Part shown: piece after piece, positions 37,284 through 45,814 of the stretch
Position numbering within the stretch: the first letter of the stretch is position 1
Layout of the letters: each line of letters starts with the position of its first letter
Assembly: GCF_041911615.1 (NCBI RefSeq)
Contig: NZ_JAYROR010000002.1
Location: 50,155 to 114,154, forward strand
Origin: Zoogloea sp041911615
GTDB lineage: Bacteria > Pseudomonadota > Gammaproteobacteria > Burkholderiales > Rhodocyclaceae
Length of the DNA: 64,000 bases
Direction of reading: 5' to 3'
The notes under the pieces: model-generated
Told to the model about the DNA's origin: nothing
Seen by the model: the letters and a program-made list of their open reading frames with translations, nothing else
Database searches by the model: none
Program-made: the position numbers and the translations under genes

Positions 37284-40067
37284 TCAGAGCGTTGCGCGAA
37301 GCTTGTCGATCTCGGCGCGCAGGGGCGTCTTTTCCGGGACGATCTTCAAGGCTTCGTCGAGTTCCTTGCGGGCACCGTCCTTGTCGCCGCTCTTGATCAG
37401 GACGGTGGCGAGATTGAGGCGGAGCTGCGGCAGCTTAGGCCCGAGGCTGACCGCTTTCTTGAGGTTCTCGATGGCCTTCGGCATGTTCCCGTTATCGACA
37501 TACAGCATGCCGAGCGTATCGAGCACCACCGGGCTGTTCGGCGCCAGGGAGACGGCCTGTTCGGCAACGCTGATCGCACTCTTGTCATTGACCTTGCCGA
37601 GCGCCCAGGCCAGGTTGTTGAGCAGCATCGGGTTCTTGGGCGCCATTTCCAGCATCTGGCGATACTGCTGGATCGCCGAATCGTACTTATGATCGGCGAG
37701 GCTGCGCTCGGCCAGGTAGGTGCGGACGACGAGATCCTTCGGATCGTCCTTCACCCAATCGGCCACGAGCTTGGCCGCCTCGGCCGACTGCCCGGCGGCG
37801 AGTCGCGCGGAGTGCAGACGGATGAGCGACTGGGCGCTCTTGTCGAGGCGGAAGGCTTCGGTGTACGGGCCGACGGCATCGGCGGGCTTGCCCGTCGCGG
37901 ACAGCACTTCGCCTTCGAGCACGTAGCCGACCGCCGCATCCTTGCGCTGCTTCTGGACTTCCTTGGCGATGCTGATCGCGGCATCGCCGCGCTTGTTGTT
38001 GAGCAGGATGGAGATCAGCCGCTGCTGGGCCTCGACGGCATCCGGCTTGACCGCCAGCGCCTTGCGCAGGGTCTGCTCGGCGCTCGCCAGATCCTTGGCG
38101 GCCACCTGCAGGTCGGCCATCGCCACCAGCGGCGCGGGCGAATTGGGCAGACGGGAGCTGAGCTTGCCGAAGGTGGTGAGCGCCTGCTGGGTTTCGCCGG
38201 CGGCAACCTGCGCGCGGGCGAGCAGCTCGAGCGAGGTGGGATCGTCCGGGGAGGCGGCCTGGGCTTCCTGGGCAAGCAGCAGGGCACGCTTCGGATCGCC
38301 GCCCTGGATGAGCATGCCTACCAGACCGGAACGCAGCGGCATCGAGGTCGGCACCGCGGCGAGACCTTTTTCGAGCAGGGCCTGGATGTCCTTGTTCTGA
38401 CCGCCGGTCATCGCCATGAATTCGGCGTACTGCATGTAGCCCTGGGCCACCTTCGGGTTGGCCTTGATGAAGGTCTCGAAGCGCTTGCGGGCATCGTCGA
38501 TCTTCTTGTCGGCGATGTCGAGGCGCGCGAGGTTGCTCACCGCGGGCATGAAGTCCGGACGCACTTCCAGCGCCTTCTCGAAGGCCTTGCGGGCACCGGC
38601 GTTGTCCTTGCTGGCAAGCAGGACGCCACCCTTCATGTTGTAGGTGACGGGGTCGTTCGGCTTCTTCTTCTCGAGCGTCTGAACCGCCGCGATGGCCTTG
38701 GCAATCTCGTTACGGCGCAGGTGCGCCATGATCAGGGTGATGTCGGCCTGAACGTTGTCGGCATCGAGGGCCGACGCAGCTTCGAGATCGTGGAAGGCCT
38801 GCTCGGCCTCGCCGCCCACCAGACGCGACACGCCGAGGCGGGTGCGCAGCTGGGCGTTCTTCGGATCGGCTGCAGTCGCGCGTTCGAAATATTGCTCGGA
38901 ACGGGTGAAATCGCCGTTCATCGCGTACACCTGGCCCGCGAGGTTGAGCACCGCCACGTCCTCGACGCGCTCCTTCAGCAACGGCTGCAGGGCCTCCAGG
39001 GCGCGGGCCGGCTCGCGGGTACCGATGTAGCTGGTCACCAGCAGGCGGCGGGCTGCCGGCAGATTGGGCGCGCGCTCGAGCACCTTCTTGATGTTTTCCT
39101 GGGCCTGGACGTAATCCTGGCGCTGCATCTGCAGGGCCGAGGCCAGCATCAGCGCCGGAATGTAGTCCGGCGCCACGCGCAGCACCTGCTGAATGCCGTC
39201 ATAGGCTTCGTTGTTCTTGCCGTTGCGCACGTTCACGTAGGCCTGGAGGTAGACCGCCAGCGGGTGACCGCCGAGGGCCTTGCGCATCTCGGTCACCTTC
39301 GCCTGTGCCGCATCGAGCTTGTTCTCGCGCAGCAACAGCGAGATCAGGTTCTGGTGGGCGGCGACGTCGGTCGGCCGGGCCGCGATGACGGCCTCGTAGG
39401 CGGCGGCGGCTTCCGGCAGCTTGCCCATCGCCAGCAGCAGATCGCCGCGCAGGGAGTTCGCTTCCGGCAGCGTCGGCGCGTCCTTCAGCACGGCATCGAC
39501 ATCCGCCAGCGCACCGTCGAAGTCGCGACCGATGGCACGCATGCGGGCCTGCCCGACGCGAGCCGGGGCATATCCGGGCGATTCGCGCAGGGCGGCGTTG
39601 AAGGCGTCGCGGGCCTCGTCGAGCTTGCCCTTGCTCACCAGATTGGCGCCTTGCAGGCTCAGCAGTTCGGCGCGGCTTTCCGGCTTTTCCAGGCGGCGAC
39701 TGGCGAGATCGGAGGCGATCTTGTCGCCCTGACCGGTCGCCAGGAGGGCCTTGGCCAGCAAGGGCACCACGTCGTCGGGGGCGAAGCCGGCCTCCAGGGC
39801 GCGGCTCAGTTCCTTCTCGGCGCTCGCATAATCGCCTTGATCGAAGTAGATCTTGCCCAGAAGGTAGCGGGCTTCGCCCAGGTTGGCGTTCTTCTGCAGG
39901 GCATTCTTGAGCTGGATCGACGCCGCACTGCGATCGTTCTTCTGGATGTATTCCTTGGCGGACGTGACCATGGATTCCGGGCTGGCACCACAGGCCGCCA
40001 GGAGCAAGGCACAAAGAGTGCTGACAGCCGCATTCCGCATCGTGCGACGTTGTTTTTGGACACGCAT
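37284..40067 (-). CDS. prsT: XrtA/PEP-CTERM system TPR-repeat lipoprotein PrsT
   Basis: A protein of about 927 residues made of some twenty tetratricopeptide repeats after a lipoprotein signal (lipobox LLAACGAS). It matches the PrsT family found with the PrsK/PrsR two-component pair in bacteria that have exosortase XrtA. It is thought to act in export or assembly of exopolysaccharide and PEP-CTERM proteins. The start MRVQKQRR is chosen because a GAAGGAA site lies 8-9 bases upstream; two earlier in-frame starts exist. It begins 17 bases after prsR ends. Confidence 0.9.
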   Translation of the reverse strand: MRVQKQRRTMRNAAVSTLCALLLAACGASPESMVTSAKEYIQKNDRSAASIQLKNALQKNANLGEARYLLGKIYFDQGDYASAEKELSRALEAGFAPDDVVPLLAKALLATGQGDKIASDLASRRLEKPESRAELLSLQGANLVSKGKLDEARDAFNAALRESPGYAPARVGQARMRAIGRDFDGALADVDAVLKDAPTLPEANSLRGDLLLAMGKLPEAAAAYEAVIAARPTDVAAHQNLISLLLRENKLDAAQAKVTEMRKALGGHPLAVYLQAYVNVRNGKNNEAYDGIQQVLRVAPDYIPALMLASALQMQRQDYVQAQENIKKVLERAPNLPAARRLLVTSYIGTREPARALEALQPLLKERVEDVAVLNLAGQVYAMNGDFTRSEQYFERATAADPKNAQLRTRLGVSRLVGGEAEQAFHDLEAASALDADNVQADITLIMAHLRRNEIAKAIAAVQTLEKKKPNDPVTYNMKGGVLLASKDNAGARKAFEKALEVRPDFMPAVSNLARLDIADKKIDDARKRFETFIKANPKVAQGYMQYAEFMAMTGGQNKDIQALLEKGLAAVPTSMPLRSGLVGMLIQGGDPKRALLLAQEAQAASPDDPTSLELLARAQVAAGETQQALTTFGKLSSRLPNSPAPLVAMADLQVAAKDLASAEQTLRKALAVKPDAVEAQQRLISILLNNKRGDAAISIAKEVQKQRKDAAVGYVLEGEVLSATGKPADAVGPYTEAFRLDKSAQSLIRLHSARLAAGQSAEAAKLVADWVKDDPKDLVVRTYLAERSLADHKYDSAIQQYRQMLEMAPKNPMLLNNLAWALGKVNDKSAISVAEQAVSLAPNSPVVLDTLGMLYVDNGNMPKAIENLKKAVSLGPKLPQLRLNLATVLIKSGDKDGARKELDEALKIVPEKTPLRAEIDKLRATL

Positions 40068-40084
40068 CTGCATGGTTCCTTCGA

Positions 40085-41452
40085 TCACGTTGAAGTTTCT
40101 TTCTTGATTCCGAAGCGGTTCATCAAATCGTAAAGCGTGGGGCGGCTGATGCCGAGCACCTCGGCCGCGCGGGCGACGTTGCCGTTGACCCGTGCCATCA
40201 CCCGCACCACGGCGCGGCGCTCGGCCTCCTCGCGGACGACGCGCAGGTTGAGCGCTTCGAGCTCCTCGTCGGGATTGACGTCGAGGCCGACGTCTTCGGC
40301 GGTGATGCAGTTGCCGTCGGCCATGATGACCGCGCGTTTGATGGCGTTCTCGAGTTCGCGGATGTTACCCGGCCAGCGATGGGATTCGATACTCTGGACC
40401 GCATCGTCGGTGAGGCTCATCGCACCCCGCCCGTGCTCGCTGGCGAAGCGCTGGACGAAGGCGTGCGCCAGCAGCACCGCGTCACCGTCGCGGTCGCGCA
40501 GCGCGGGGATATCCACCACGATCTCGGCCAGCCGGTAGTACAGATCCTCACGGAAGCGTCCGGCCTGGATCAGGCCCTTCACGTCCTGGTGGGTGGCGCA
40601 GACGATGCGGACGTCCACCGGGATTTCCTCCCGGCCGCCGATGCGCTCGATCACCCGCTCCTGCAGGAAACGCAGCAGCTTGGCCTGCAGCGGCATCGGC
40701 AGATCGCCGATTTCGTCGAGGAACAGGGTGCCCTTGTTGGCCACCTCGATCTTGCCCAAGGTTTGCTTGACGGCGCCGGTGAAGGCCCCCTTCTCGTAAC
40801 CGAACAGTTCGGACTCGAGGAGATTTTCGGGGATCGCCGCACAGTTGATCGCCACGAAACGCTCGTTGCGGCGGGGCGACAACTCGTGGAGGCCGCGGGC
40901 CAGCACTTCCTTGCCGGTGCCGCTCTCGCCGAGCAGCATCGCCGTGACGTTGGCCGACGCCACCCGTTCGATCAGGCGGCACACCTTGAGCATTCCGGCG
41001 TCCCGCGTGATGAGACCGGACAACGCGCTGCCCTGCTGGATCTTCAGCCGGCGGTTGTCCTGCTGCAGATCGTACAGGCGCAGTGCCCGGTCGAGGGTGA
41101 GCGCCAGCAGCTCGGGCTCGAAAGGCTTGGCGAAGAAATCGTAGGCCCCCATGCCGACGGCACGCACGGCGTTCTCCCGGTCGTGCTGACCGGTGAGCAC
41201 CACCACCTTGGTATCGGGCGCCAGCGCGAGGATCTCGCCGAGCAGCCTGAAACCTTCGGTCACATCGTCGGGGGCCGGCGGCAAACCGAGGTCCATCGTC
41301 ACCACCGCGGGCTCGTGGCGCCGCAATTGCGCGATCGCCTCCTCGCGATTGTTGGCCACTACCGTCTCGTACTGATCGAAGGCCCAGCGCATCTGCTTCT
41401 GCAGCGCCGGATCGTCCTCGACGATCAGCAAGGTCCTGCGTTTATCACTCAT
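40085..41452 (-). CDS. prsR: PEP-CTERM-box sigma-54 response regulator PrsR
   Basis: NtrC-type activator of 455 residues. The receiver domain has Asp54 (VTMDLGLPP) and the AAA+ domain has the Walker A GESGTGKE, the sigma-54-contacting GAFTGA loop and FLDEIGDLP. A Fis-type helix-turn-helix at the C-terminus (VARAAEVLGISRPTLYDLM) completes it. In the known system PrsR activates sigma-54 promoters of PEP-CTERM protein genes. It starts four bases after prsK ends, so kinase and regulator are co-expressed. Confidence 0.95.
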   Translation of the reverse strand: MSDKRRTLLIVEDDPALQKQMRWAFDQYETVVANNREEAIAQLRRHEPAVVTMDLGLPPAPDDVTEGFRLLGEILALAPDTKVVVLTGQHDRENAVRAVGMGAYDFFAKPFEPELLALTLDRALRLYDLQQDNRRLKIQQGSALSGLITRDAGMLKVCRLIERVASANVTAMLLGESGTGKEVLARGLHELSPRRNERFVAINCAAIPENLLESELFGYEKGAFTGAVKQTLGKIEVANKGTLFLDEIGDLPMPLQAKLLRFLQERVIERIGGREEIPVDVRIVCATHQDVKGLIQAGRFREDLYYRLAEIVVDIPALRDRDGDAVLLAHAFVQRFASEHGRGAMSLTDDAVQSIESHRWPGNIRELENAIKRAVIMADGNCITAEDVGLDVNPDEELEALNLRVVREEAERRAVVRVMARVNGNVARAAEVLGISRPTLYDLMNRFGIKKETST

Positions 41453-41456
41453 ATCC

Positions 41457-43553
41457 CTATTCTGCTACCGCTGTGTTACCGGCATTCTGGGCGTTCGGGG
41501 CGATGGGGAGCCTGATCTCGAAGCGGGTGCCTACGCCCACTTCGCTGTGCACCGTCAGGCTGCCGCCGAGTTCCTGAACATATTGATGCGCCTCATAGGC
41601 GCCAATCCCCATCCCGCTCGCCTTGGTTGTCTGGAACGGCTTGAAAAGCTGGTCCCGAATGAATGCAGGCGACATGCCCGACCCGGTATCCCGGACCGTG
41701 ACGCAGGCCTGATTACGCTCCTGGGATAGCTCCACTGACACACTACCATGCTCCAAAGTAGCGTCTAGGGCATTTTGCACGATATGCCCAAGGATACGTT
41801 CAAGTCGTTCGGAATGCGCGAAAACCGCCACTTCCGGCGCCCCCTCGACCAACTTCGGAGCGGGGTGGAACATCCGTTTCGACTGGACGATGTGCTCGAG
41901 CAGCGCCTTCAGCATGACCGGCTTGCGCTGGTTGATCGGCGTCTTTTCCATCAGCTGGGTCATCAGCCCGCGCATCCGCTCCTCGACGTGCCGGACGGTA
42001 TCGAGCATGTCGGCCTGGAACTCGGGATTATCCTTGTGGCGCTCGGCATTTCGCAGCATCAGCGACATCTGTGCGACGAGATTTTTCAGGTCGTGCACGA
42101 CGAAAGCCGACATCCGGTTGAACGCATCGAACTTGCGCGCCTCCAGCAGGGCTTCGGTGGCCTGCATCCGCGCGAAGTAGCTCGCCGCCTGACGCCCCGC
42201 CATCTTGAGCAGATCGAGCACCTCCCAATTCACATCGACCGGCGTGCGCGGCGTCAGCAACACCACGAAACCCACCAGCACGCCCGACGAGATCAGCGGC
42301 ACGATCAACCACATGTCGGCCAGTTCCGCCGCCCACTCGGGCAGCGGCGGCTTGGTGCCGTCTGAGACGCTGCTGCGTAGCTCCTGAAGATTGAAGACCC
42401 ATTCCTTCTCGAGCATGAAGCGGGCAAACGCGGAGTCGTCGGATTCCTGCAACCCGTAATGGGGCATATTGAGTCGCGCCTGCTGACTGAACCCGCCATT
42501 GGCATCCCGCAGCCAGACGCCGCCGCCAGGGCTTTCGACCAGATCGGCGAGCGCCTTGACCACCGACTCCCCGAGGCTCAGGCCGTCACCCGCCACCGAC
42601 AGCGCCTGCGTCACCCCCAGCCACTCGGTGCGATAGTCGTAGCGGTAGGCAAAGAAGTGCTTGGCCAGAAAAACCTTCAGGCGCGCCCTGAAAGCTCCGG
42701 AAAAGAAGATCACGCCGAGGAACAACACGCCCCCGAAGAGCAGCGCAAGCTGCAACGCTTCGCCCCACTCGCCGCCGAAATAGCGCATGTAATAGCCGGC
42801 GGCGGCGATGATCAAGAGATAGAGCCCCGAACCCGCCAGCGCCGTGGAGTGAAAGACCACATGCCGCGAAACCGAGATCCGGAACGTCCATTCCGGATTG
42901 CGCGAGGCGGACACCGCAACCAGAGGCAGCGCCAGCGTATGGGCGAAGCCCCGCACCCCCCAGATCACCGGGTGGATTCGGCTGAACAGCAACATCTCGG
43001 AATACAGATAGACGTCGAACGCAAACAGCCCGCCCAGCGCCAACGCCAGTGGCTTGACGCCCCAGCGGGAGCGCTCGGTCACCGCCCGGTAGAACAGCTC
43101 GAGGAGCACCAGGCCAAACACCGAGGTCATCAGCGAGGCCGCGGCCCAGGTCCGCAGCGGCGTACCGTAAAGCGGAATGCCTAGCGTGAAGCACACCACC
43201 CCGAGCGCACCGAGGGTCATCACCGCCCACACGCCCGGTTTGGGCCAGGCCGGCAAGCCACTGTCCGGATCGCCGTTCGCCGATCGCGACAGCATCGTGA
43301 CCAGGAACCCGAACCATGCCGCCATGCGCAGCACGTCGAGCAGATTGCCGAGCTGGAACATCCAGACCCAACCCGAGGTGGAGAAAACCCAGTTGGCCGC
43401 CGCCCACAGGGCGCTCGACACCACCGCGGCAATCAGAAACACCCCTTGCCGGCCCTTGCGCCAGGCCACGCCGAGATACAGCCCGAACAAACCGTGCAGC
43501 AACGCCGCAAAGGCGTAACTCCACGCCGAAACCTGGGAGAGGATGGATTCCAT
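41457..43553 (-). CDS. prsK: XrtA/PEP-CTERM system histidine kinase PrsK
   Basis: A membrane sensor kinase of 698 residues. About eight hydrophobic segments fill residues 10-290, a GAF-like domain covers about 310-460, and then comes a kinase core. The phospho-accepting His lies in the atypical box VVHDLKNLVAQ. The ATP-binding part has IVQNALDAT, VRDTGSGM and KASGMGIGAYEA. The input signal is unknown. A strong terminator hairpin ends only 11 bases before its ATG (see 43564-43597). Confidence 0.93.
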   Translation of the reverse strand: MESILSQVSAWSYAFAALLHGLFGLYLGVAWRKGRQGVFLIAAVVSSALWAAANWVFSTSGWVWMFQLGNLLDVLRMAAWFGFLVTMLSRSANGDPDSGLPAWPKPGVWAVMTLGALGVVCFTLGIPLYGTPLRTWAAASLMTSVFGLVLLELFYRAVTERSRWGVKPLALALGGLFAFDVYLYSEMLLFSRIHPVIWGVRGFAHTLALPLVAVSASRNPEWTFRISVSRHVVFHSTALAGSGLYLLIIAAAGYYMRYFGGEWGEALQLALLFGGVLFLGVIFFSGAFRARLKVFLAKHFFAYRYDYRTEWLGVTQALSVAGDGLSLGESVVKALADLVESPGGGVWLRDANGGFSQQARLNMPHYGLQESDDSAFARFMLEKEWVFNLQELRSSVSDGTKPPLPEWAAELADMWLIVPLISSGVLVGFVVLLTPRTPVDVNWEVLDLLKMAGRQAASYFARMQATEALLEARKFDAFNRMSAFVVHDLKNLVAQMSLMLRNAERHKDNPEFQADMLDTVRHVEERMRGLMTQLMEKTPINQRKPVMLKALLEHIVQSKRMFHPAPKLVEGAPEVAVFAHSERLERILGHIVQNALDATLEHGSVSVELSQERNQACVTVRDTGSGMSPAFIRDQLFKPFQTTKASGMGIGAYEAHQYVQELGGSLTVHSEVGVGTRFEIRLPIAPNAQNAGNTAVAE

Positions 43554-43563
43554 CGAGCCTCAA

Positions 43564-43597
43564 CAAAAAACAGACGCTCCCGCAGAGGGAGCGTCTG
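43564..43597 (-). terminator. Hairpin terminator between the sugar transferase gene and prsK
   Basis: On the minus strand CAGACGCTCCC and GGGAGCGTCTG form an 11-bp perfect stem with loop TCTGC, followed by six T residues. It ends 11 bases before the prsK ATG, leaving no room for a promoter after it. prsK expression must come by read-through or from a start upstream of the hairpin. Confidence 0.85.
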
Positions 43598-43645
43598 ACA
43601 TGCGGACCGCCTCCCTCAAGCCGGGAGCGCGCTTAACGTGCCCGA

Positions 43646-45031
43646 TCAGTGCGCGCCATCACCCGTCAGCACCACGCGAACGGTCTCGAAGAGCACCACG
43701 GTATCGAGGAAAAGCGTGTGATTCTTGACGTAGTACAGATCGTACTGCAGTTTGTTGATCGCATCGTCCACCGACGAACCGTACTGGTAGCGAACCTGGG
43801 CCCAGCCGGTGACGCCCGGCTTGACGCAGTGGCGGACCGCATAAAACGGAATGTCGCGGGTCAGCTGATCGACGAAGAAGGGACGCTCGGGGCGCGGCCC
43901 GACGAGGCTCATGTCGCCCTTGAGCACGTTGAATAGCTGCGGCAGCTCGTCGATCCGCACCTTGCGGATGAAGCGCCCGATGCGCGTCACGCGGTCGTCG
44001 TTGGCGGTGGCCCAGCGGGGCTTGCCGTCACGCTCGGCGTCGCGGCGCATGCTGCGGAACTTGGTCACCTTGAAAAGCCGGCCACCCAGACCGACCCGCT
44101 CCTGGCGGTAAAACACCGGCGCGCCGTCTTCGAGCACGATCAGCAGTGCCGCCAGCACCATCACCGGCGCTGCCAGCACCAGCAGCAGCAGCGAGGCGAC
44201 GATATCGAACACGCGCTTGACCAGGGTACGCCCCCAGCCCTGACGGAAACCTTCGCCGTAGATCAGCCAGCTGGCCCGCAGGGAATCGATCCGGACCTGA
44301 CCGCGGACACGCTCGAAAAAGCTCGACAGATCGAGCACCTTGATCCCGGCCATCTTGCAGTCGAGCAACTCGCGCAGCGGGATCGCCCCGCCCCGGCGCT
44401 CCTTGACCGCGACGATGATTTCATTGACGCGCAGGTGATTGGCCGCTGCCAGCAGGCTGCCGTCGAAGTGGATGATCTGCTTCGGGTCGACGCGAACCTC
44501 GTCGCTCGACGCTGCCGGATAGAAACCCACCACCTGCAGACTGGAGTTGGCGGGATGGGTCAGCGCGTGCTCGACTGCCGCGGCGTCGGACCCCGTCCCG
44601 ATGACCATGATGCGTTTCACGAAAACCCCTGCCCCCGTCCGGCGGGCCGTGAAACCGCGCACGGCGACCACGAAGCCAAGGAGGGCGATAACGTTCAGTT
44701 CGAGAGCCTCATGAGCGAACTCGCCCCAAGGAAGGACCCGAAATATACCGTAAGCCACGGGAACGCTCAGCGCGATGGACATGCCGACGCGCATCAGGAC
44801 CTCGCGAAAGCCGGAACCGAAGCCCGCGCGGTAGAGACCGAGCGCACCGTTCATGATCATCATGGCCACGGCGAAGGCGAACGCCGACGGAATCACCGAC
44901 ATGATCAGGGCGCCATTGACGCGCGCCTGCAGCACGAATGCGACGACGACCGCCACGAACAGCAGCATGGCGTCGAAGACCAGCCGCATGATCGTGCTCG
45001 ACGGTACGTAGTGATTGAATAGTTTGAGCAT
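43646..45031 (-). CDS. XrtA/PEP-CTERM system polyprenyl-phosphate sugar transferase (TIGR03013-type)
   Basis: Bacterial sugar transferase of 461 residues that starts exopolysaccharide repeat-unit synthesis by loading a sugar phosphate on undecaprenyl phosphate. Four N-terminal membrane helices (about 15-125) are followed by a nucleotide-binding-like middle domain (RIMVIGTGSDAAAVEHAL). The catalytic C-terminal domain starts LVKRVFDIVASLLLLV and contains FKVTKFRSM, KVRIDELPQLFNVLKGDMSLVGPRPE in part, and VKPGVTGWAQV. The start has a GAGG six bases upstream; an extra 17 in-frame codons upstream are discounted. The family is tied to exosortase XrtA loci. Confidence 0.92.
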   Translation of the reverse strand: MLKLFNHYVPSSTIMRLVFDAMLLFVAVVVAFVLQARVNGALIMSVIPSAFAFAVAMMIMNGALGLYRAGFGSGFREVLMRVGMSIALSVPVAYGIFRVLPWGEFAHEALELNVIALLGFVVAVRGFTARRTGAGVFVKRIMVIGTGSDAAAVEHALTHPANSSLQVVGFYPAASSDEVRVDPKQIIHFDGSLLAAANHLRVNEIIVAVKERRGGAIPLRELLDCKMAGIKVLDLSSFFERVRGQVRIDSLRASWLIYGEGFRQGWGRTLVKRVFDIVASLLLLVLAAPVMVLAALLIVLEDGAPVFYRQERVGLGGRLFKVTKFRSMRRDAERDGKPRWATANDDRVTRIGRFIRKVRIDELPQLFNVLKGDMSLVGPRPERPFFVDQLTRDIPFYAVRHCVKPGVTGWAQVRYQYGSSVDDAINKLQYDLYYVKNHTLFLDTVVLFETVRVVLTGDGAH

Positions 45032-45814
45032 TCTGAGCCTCGACCGCCCTTGAAAAACGGTCGCCCATGCAAATGTGATCAATCCAACAAGCGCGCCAAA
45101 CTACAGCGCAACCCACAGAAAACCGCGCGCAACACCCCGAACTCAGGTCGGGCGGCACCCTGCCGACAGTGCACGCAAACTTGCAAAATGCGTGAAAACC
45201 CGCGCAAACGAACGATAGCGCCAATGCACTTCGACGCCCGTGATGCTCGTCACAAGGGAATTTACATCGGAAGCCCCGACACGAATTCCTAAAAACCATG
45301 CGGCCGTTTTTTTGCAGAAAATCACAAAAACAAACGCCGATGGAATGCACCAAAACCGTTCGCGCGGCGCGCCACGCCTGGAGCGTGATTCAACACCCGC
45401 ACAAACCCGTCGTTGCAGCGTGTTAGCACTCAATATTATAACGGCGTAGAAGCCCAAATCGGGCAAAAACATCACCGCCACAATTGTTCAAATTCGATCC
45501 GGGAGCTCGCACCACGCCCTTCACGGACAGACGAAGGCAAGCACTTTCACGGCTCCGCTCCTCCGATCCAGCCACCCCGCATCACGGCGCCCCCGGACGC
45601 CTGCCAGACTGGCCGCTCACGGCCCTGCGAGCGCTCCGCGACGACGCCGTTTGCATGGCATCGCGATACTACCGCATTGCAGCATGAATACGGTGATCCC
45701 AGCCGCTTTTTCGCCGAGCGACCTCCTCACGGAAAGGCCCTTCCGGGCTCCTGCGGGCCGGTTACAATGATTCACGCTCTTTCGCCTCCTGCCACCGCTT
45801 CCGACCACCGCCCG
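45032..45814. other. Non-coding region between divergent genes
   Basis: About 780 bases, richer in A and T around 45060-45500 than the surroundings. No convincing ORF, tRNA or terminator is seen. Parts between 45540 and 45766 can be read in frame with the GGDEF-EAL gene but look like chance. It holds possible back-to-back promoters near 45413-45442 and presumably the control signals for the sugar transferase gene. Confidence 0.5.
45413..45442. promoter_or_regulatory. Possible overlapping divergent promoters
   Basis: On the plus strand TTGCAG (45413-45418), 18 bases, TATAAC (45437-45442). On the minus strand the same stretch gives a perfect TATAAT (45440-45435), without a good -35 at normal spacing. 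Both would make leaders of several hundred bases. Confidence 0.3.

Noticed and set aside
37689..40133. An 814-codon plus-strand frame opposite prsT
   Set aside because: Shadow of a TPR gene; its apparent repeats simply mirror the TPR repeats of prsT.
45180..45200. Possible sigma-54 promoter facing the sugar transferase gene
   Set aside because: The minus-strand match to the -24/-12 pattern lacks the essential GG at -24, and the plus-strand version has the wrong spacing.
45445..45462. GCCC/GGGC small hairpin as a terminator
   Set aside because: Only four base pairs and followed by A residues rather than T residues on the plus strand.
45413..45814. In-frame upstream extension of the GGDEF-EAL gene
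   Set aside because: The extra residues are Pro/Arg/His-rich with no family match, and a promoter-like TACAAT overlaps the Met at 45767. The MASE1 domain begins right after 45815.
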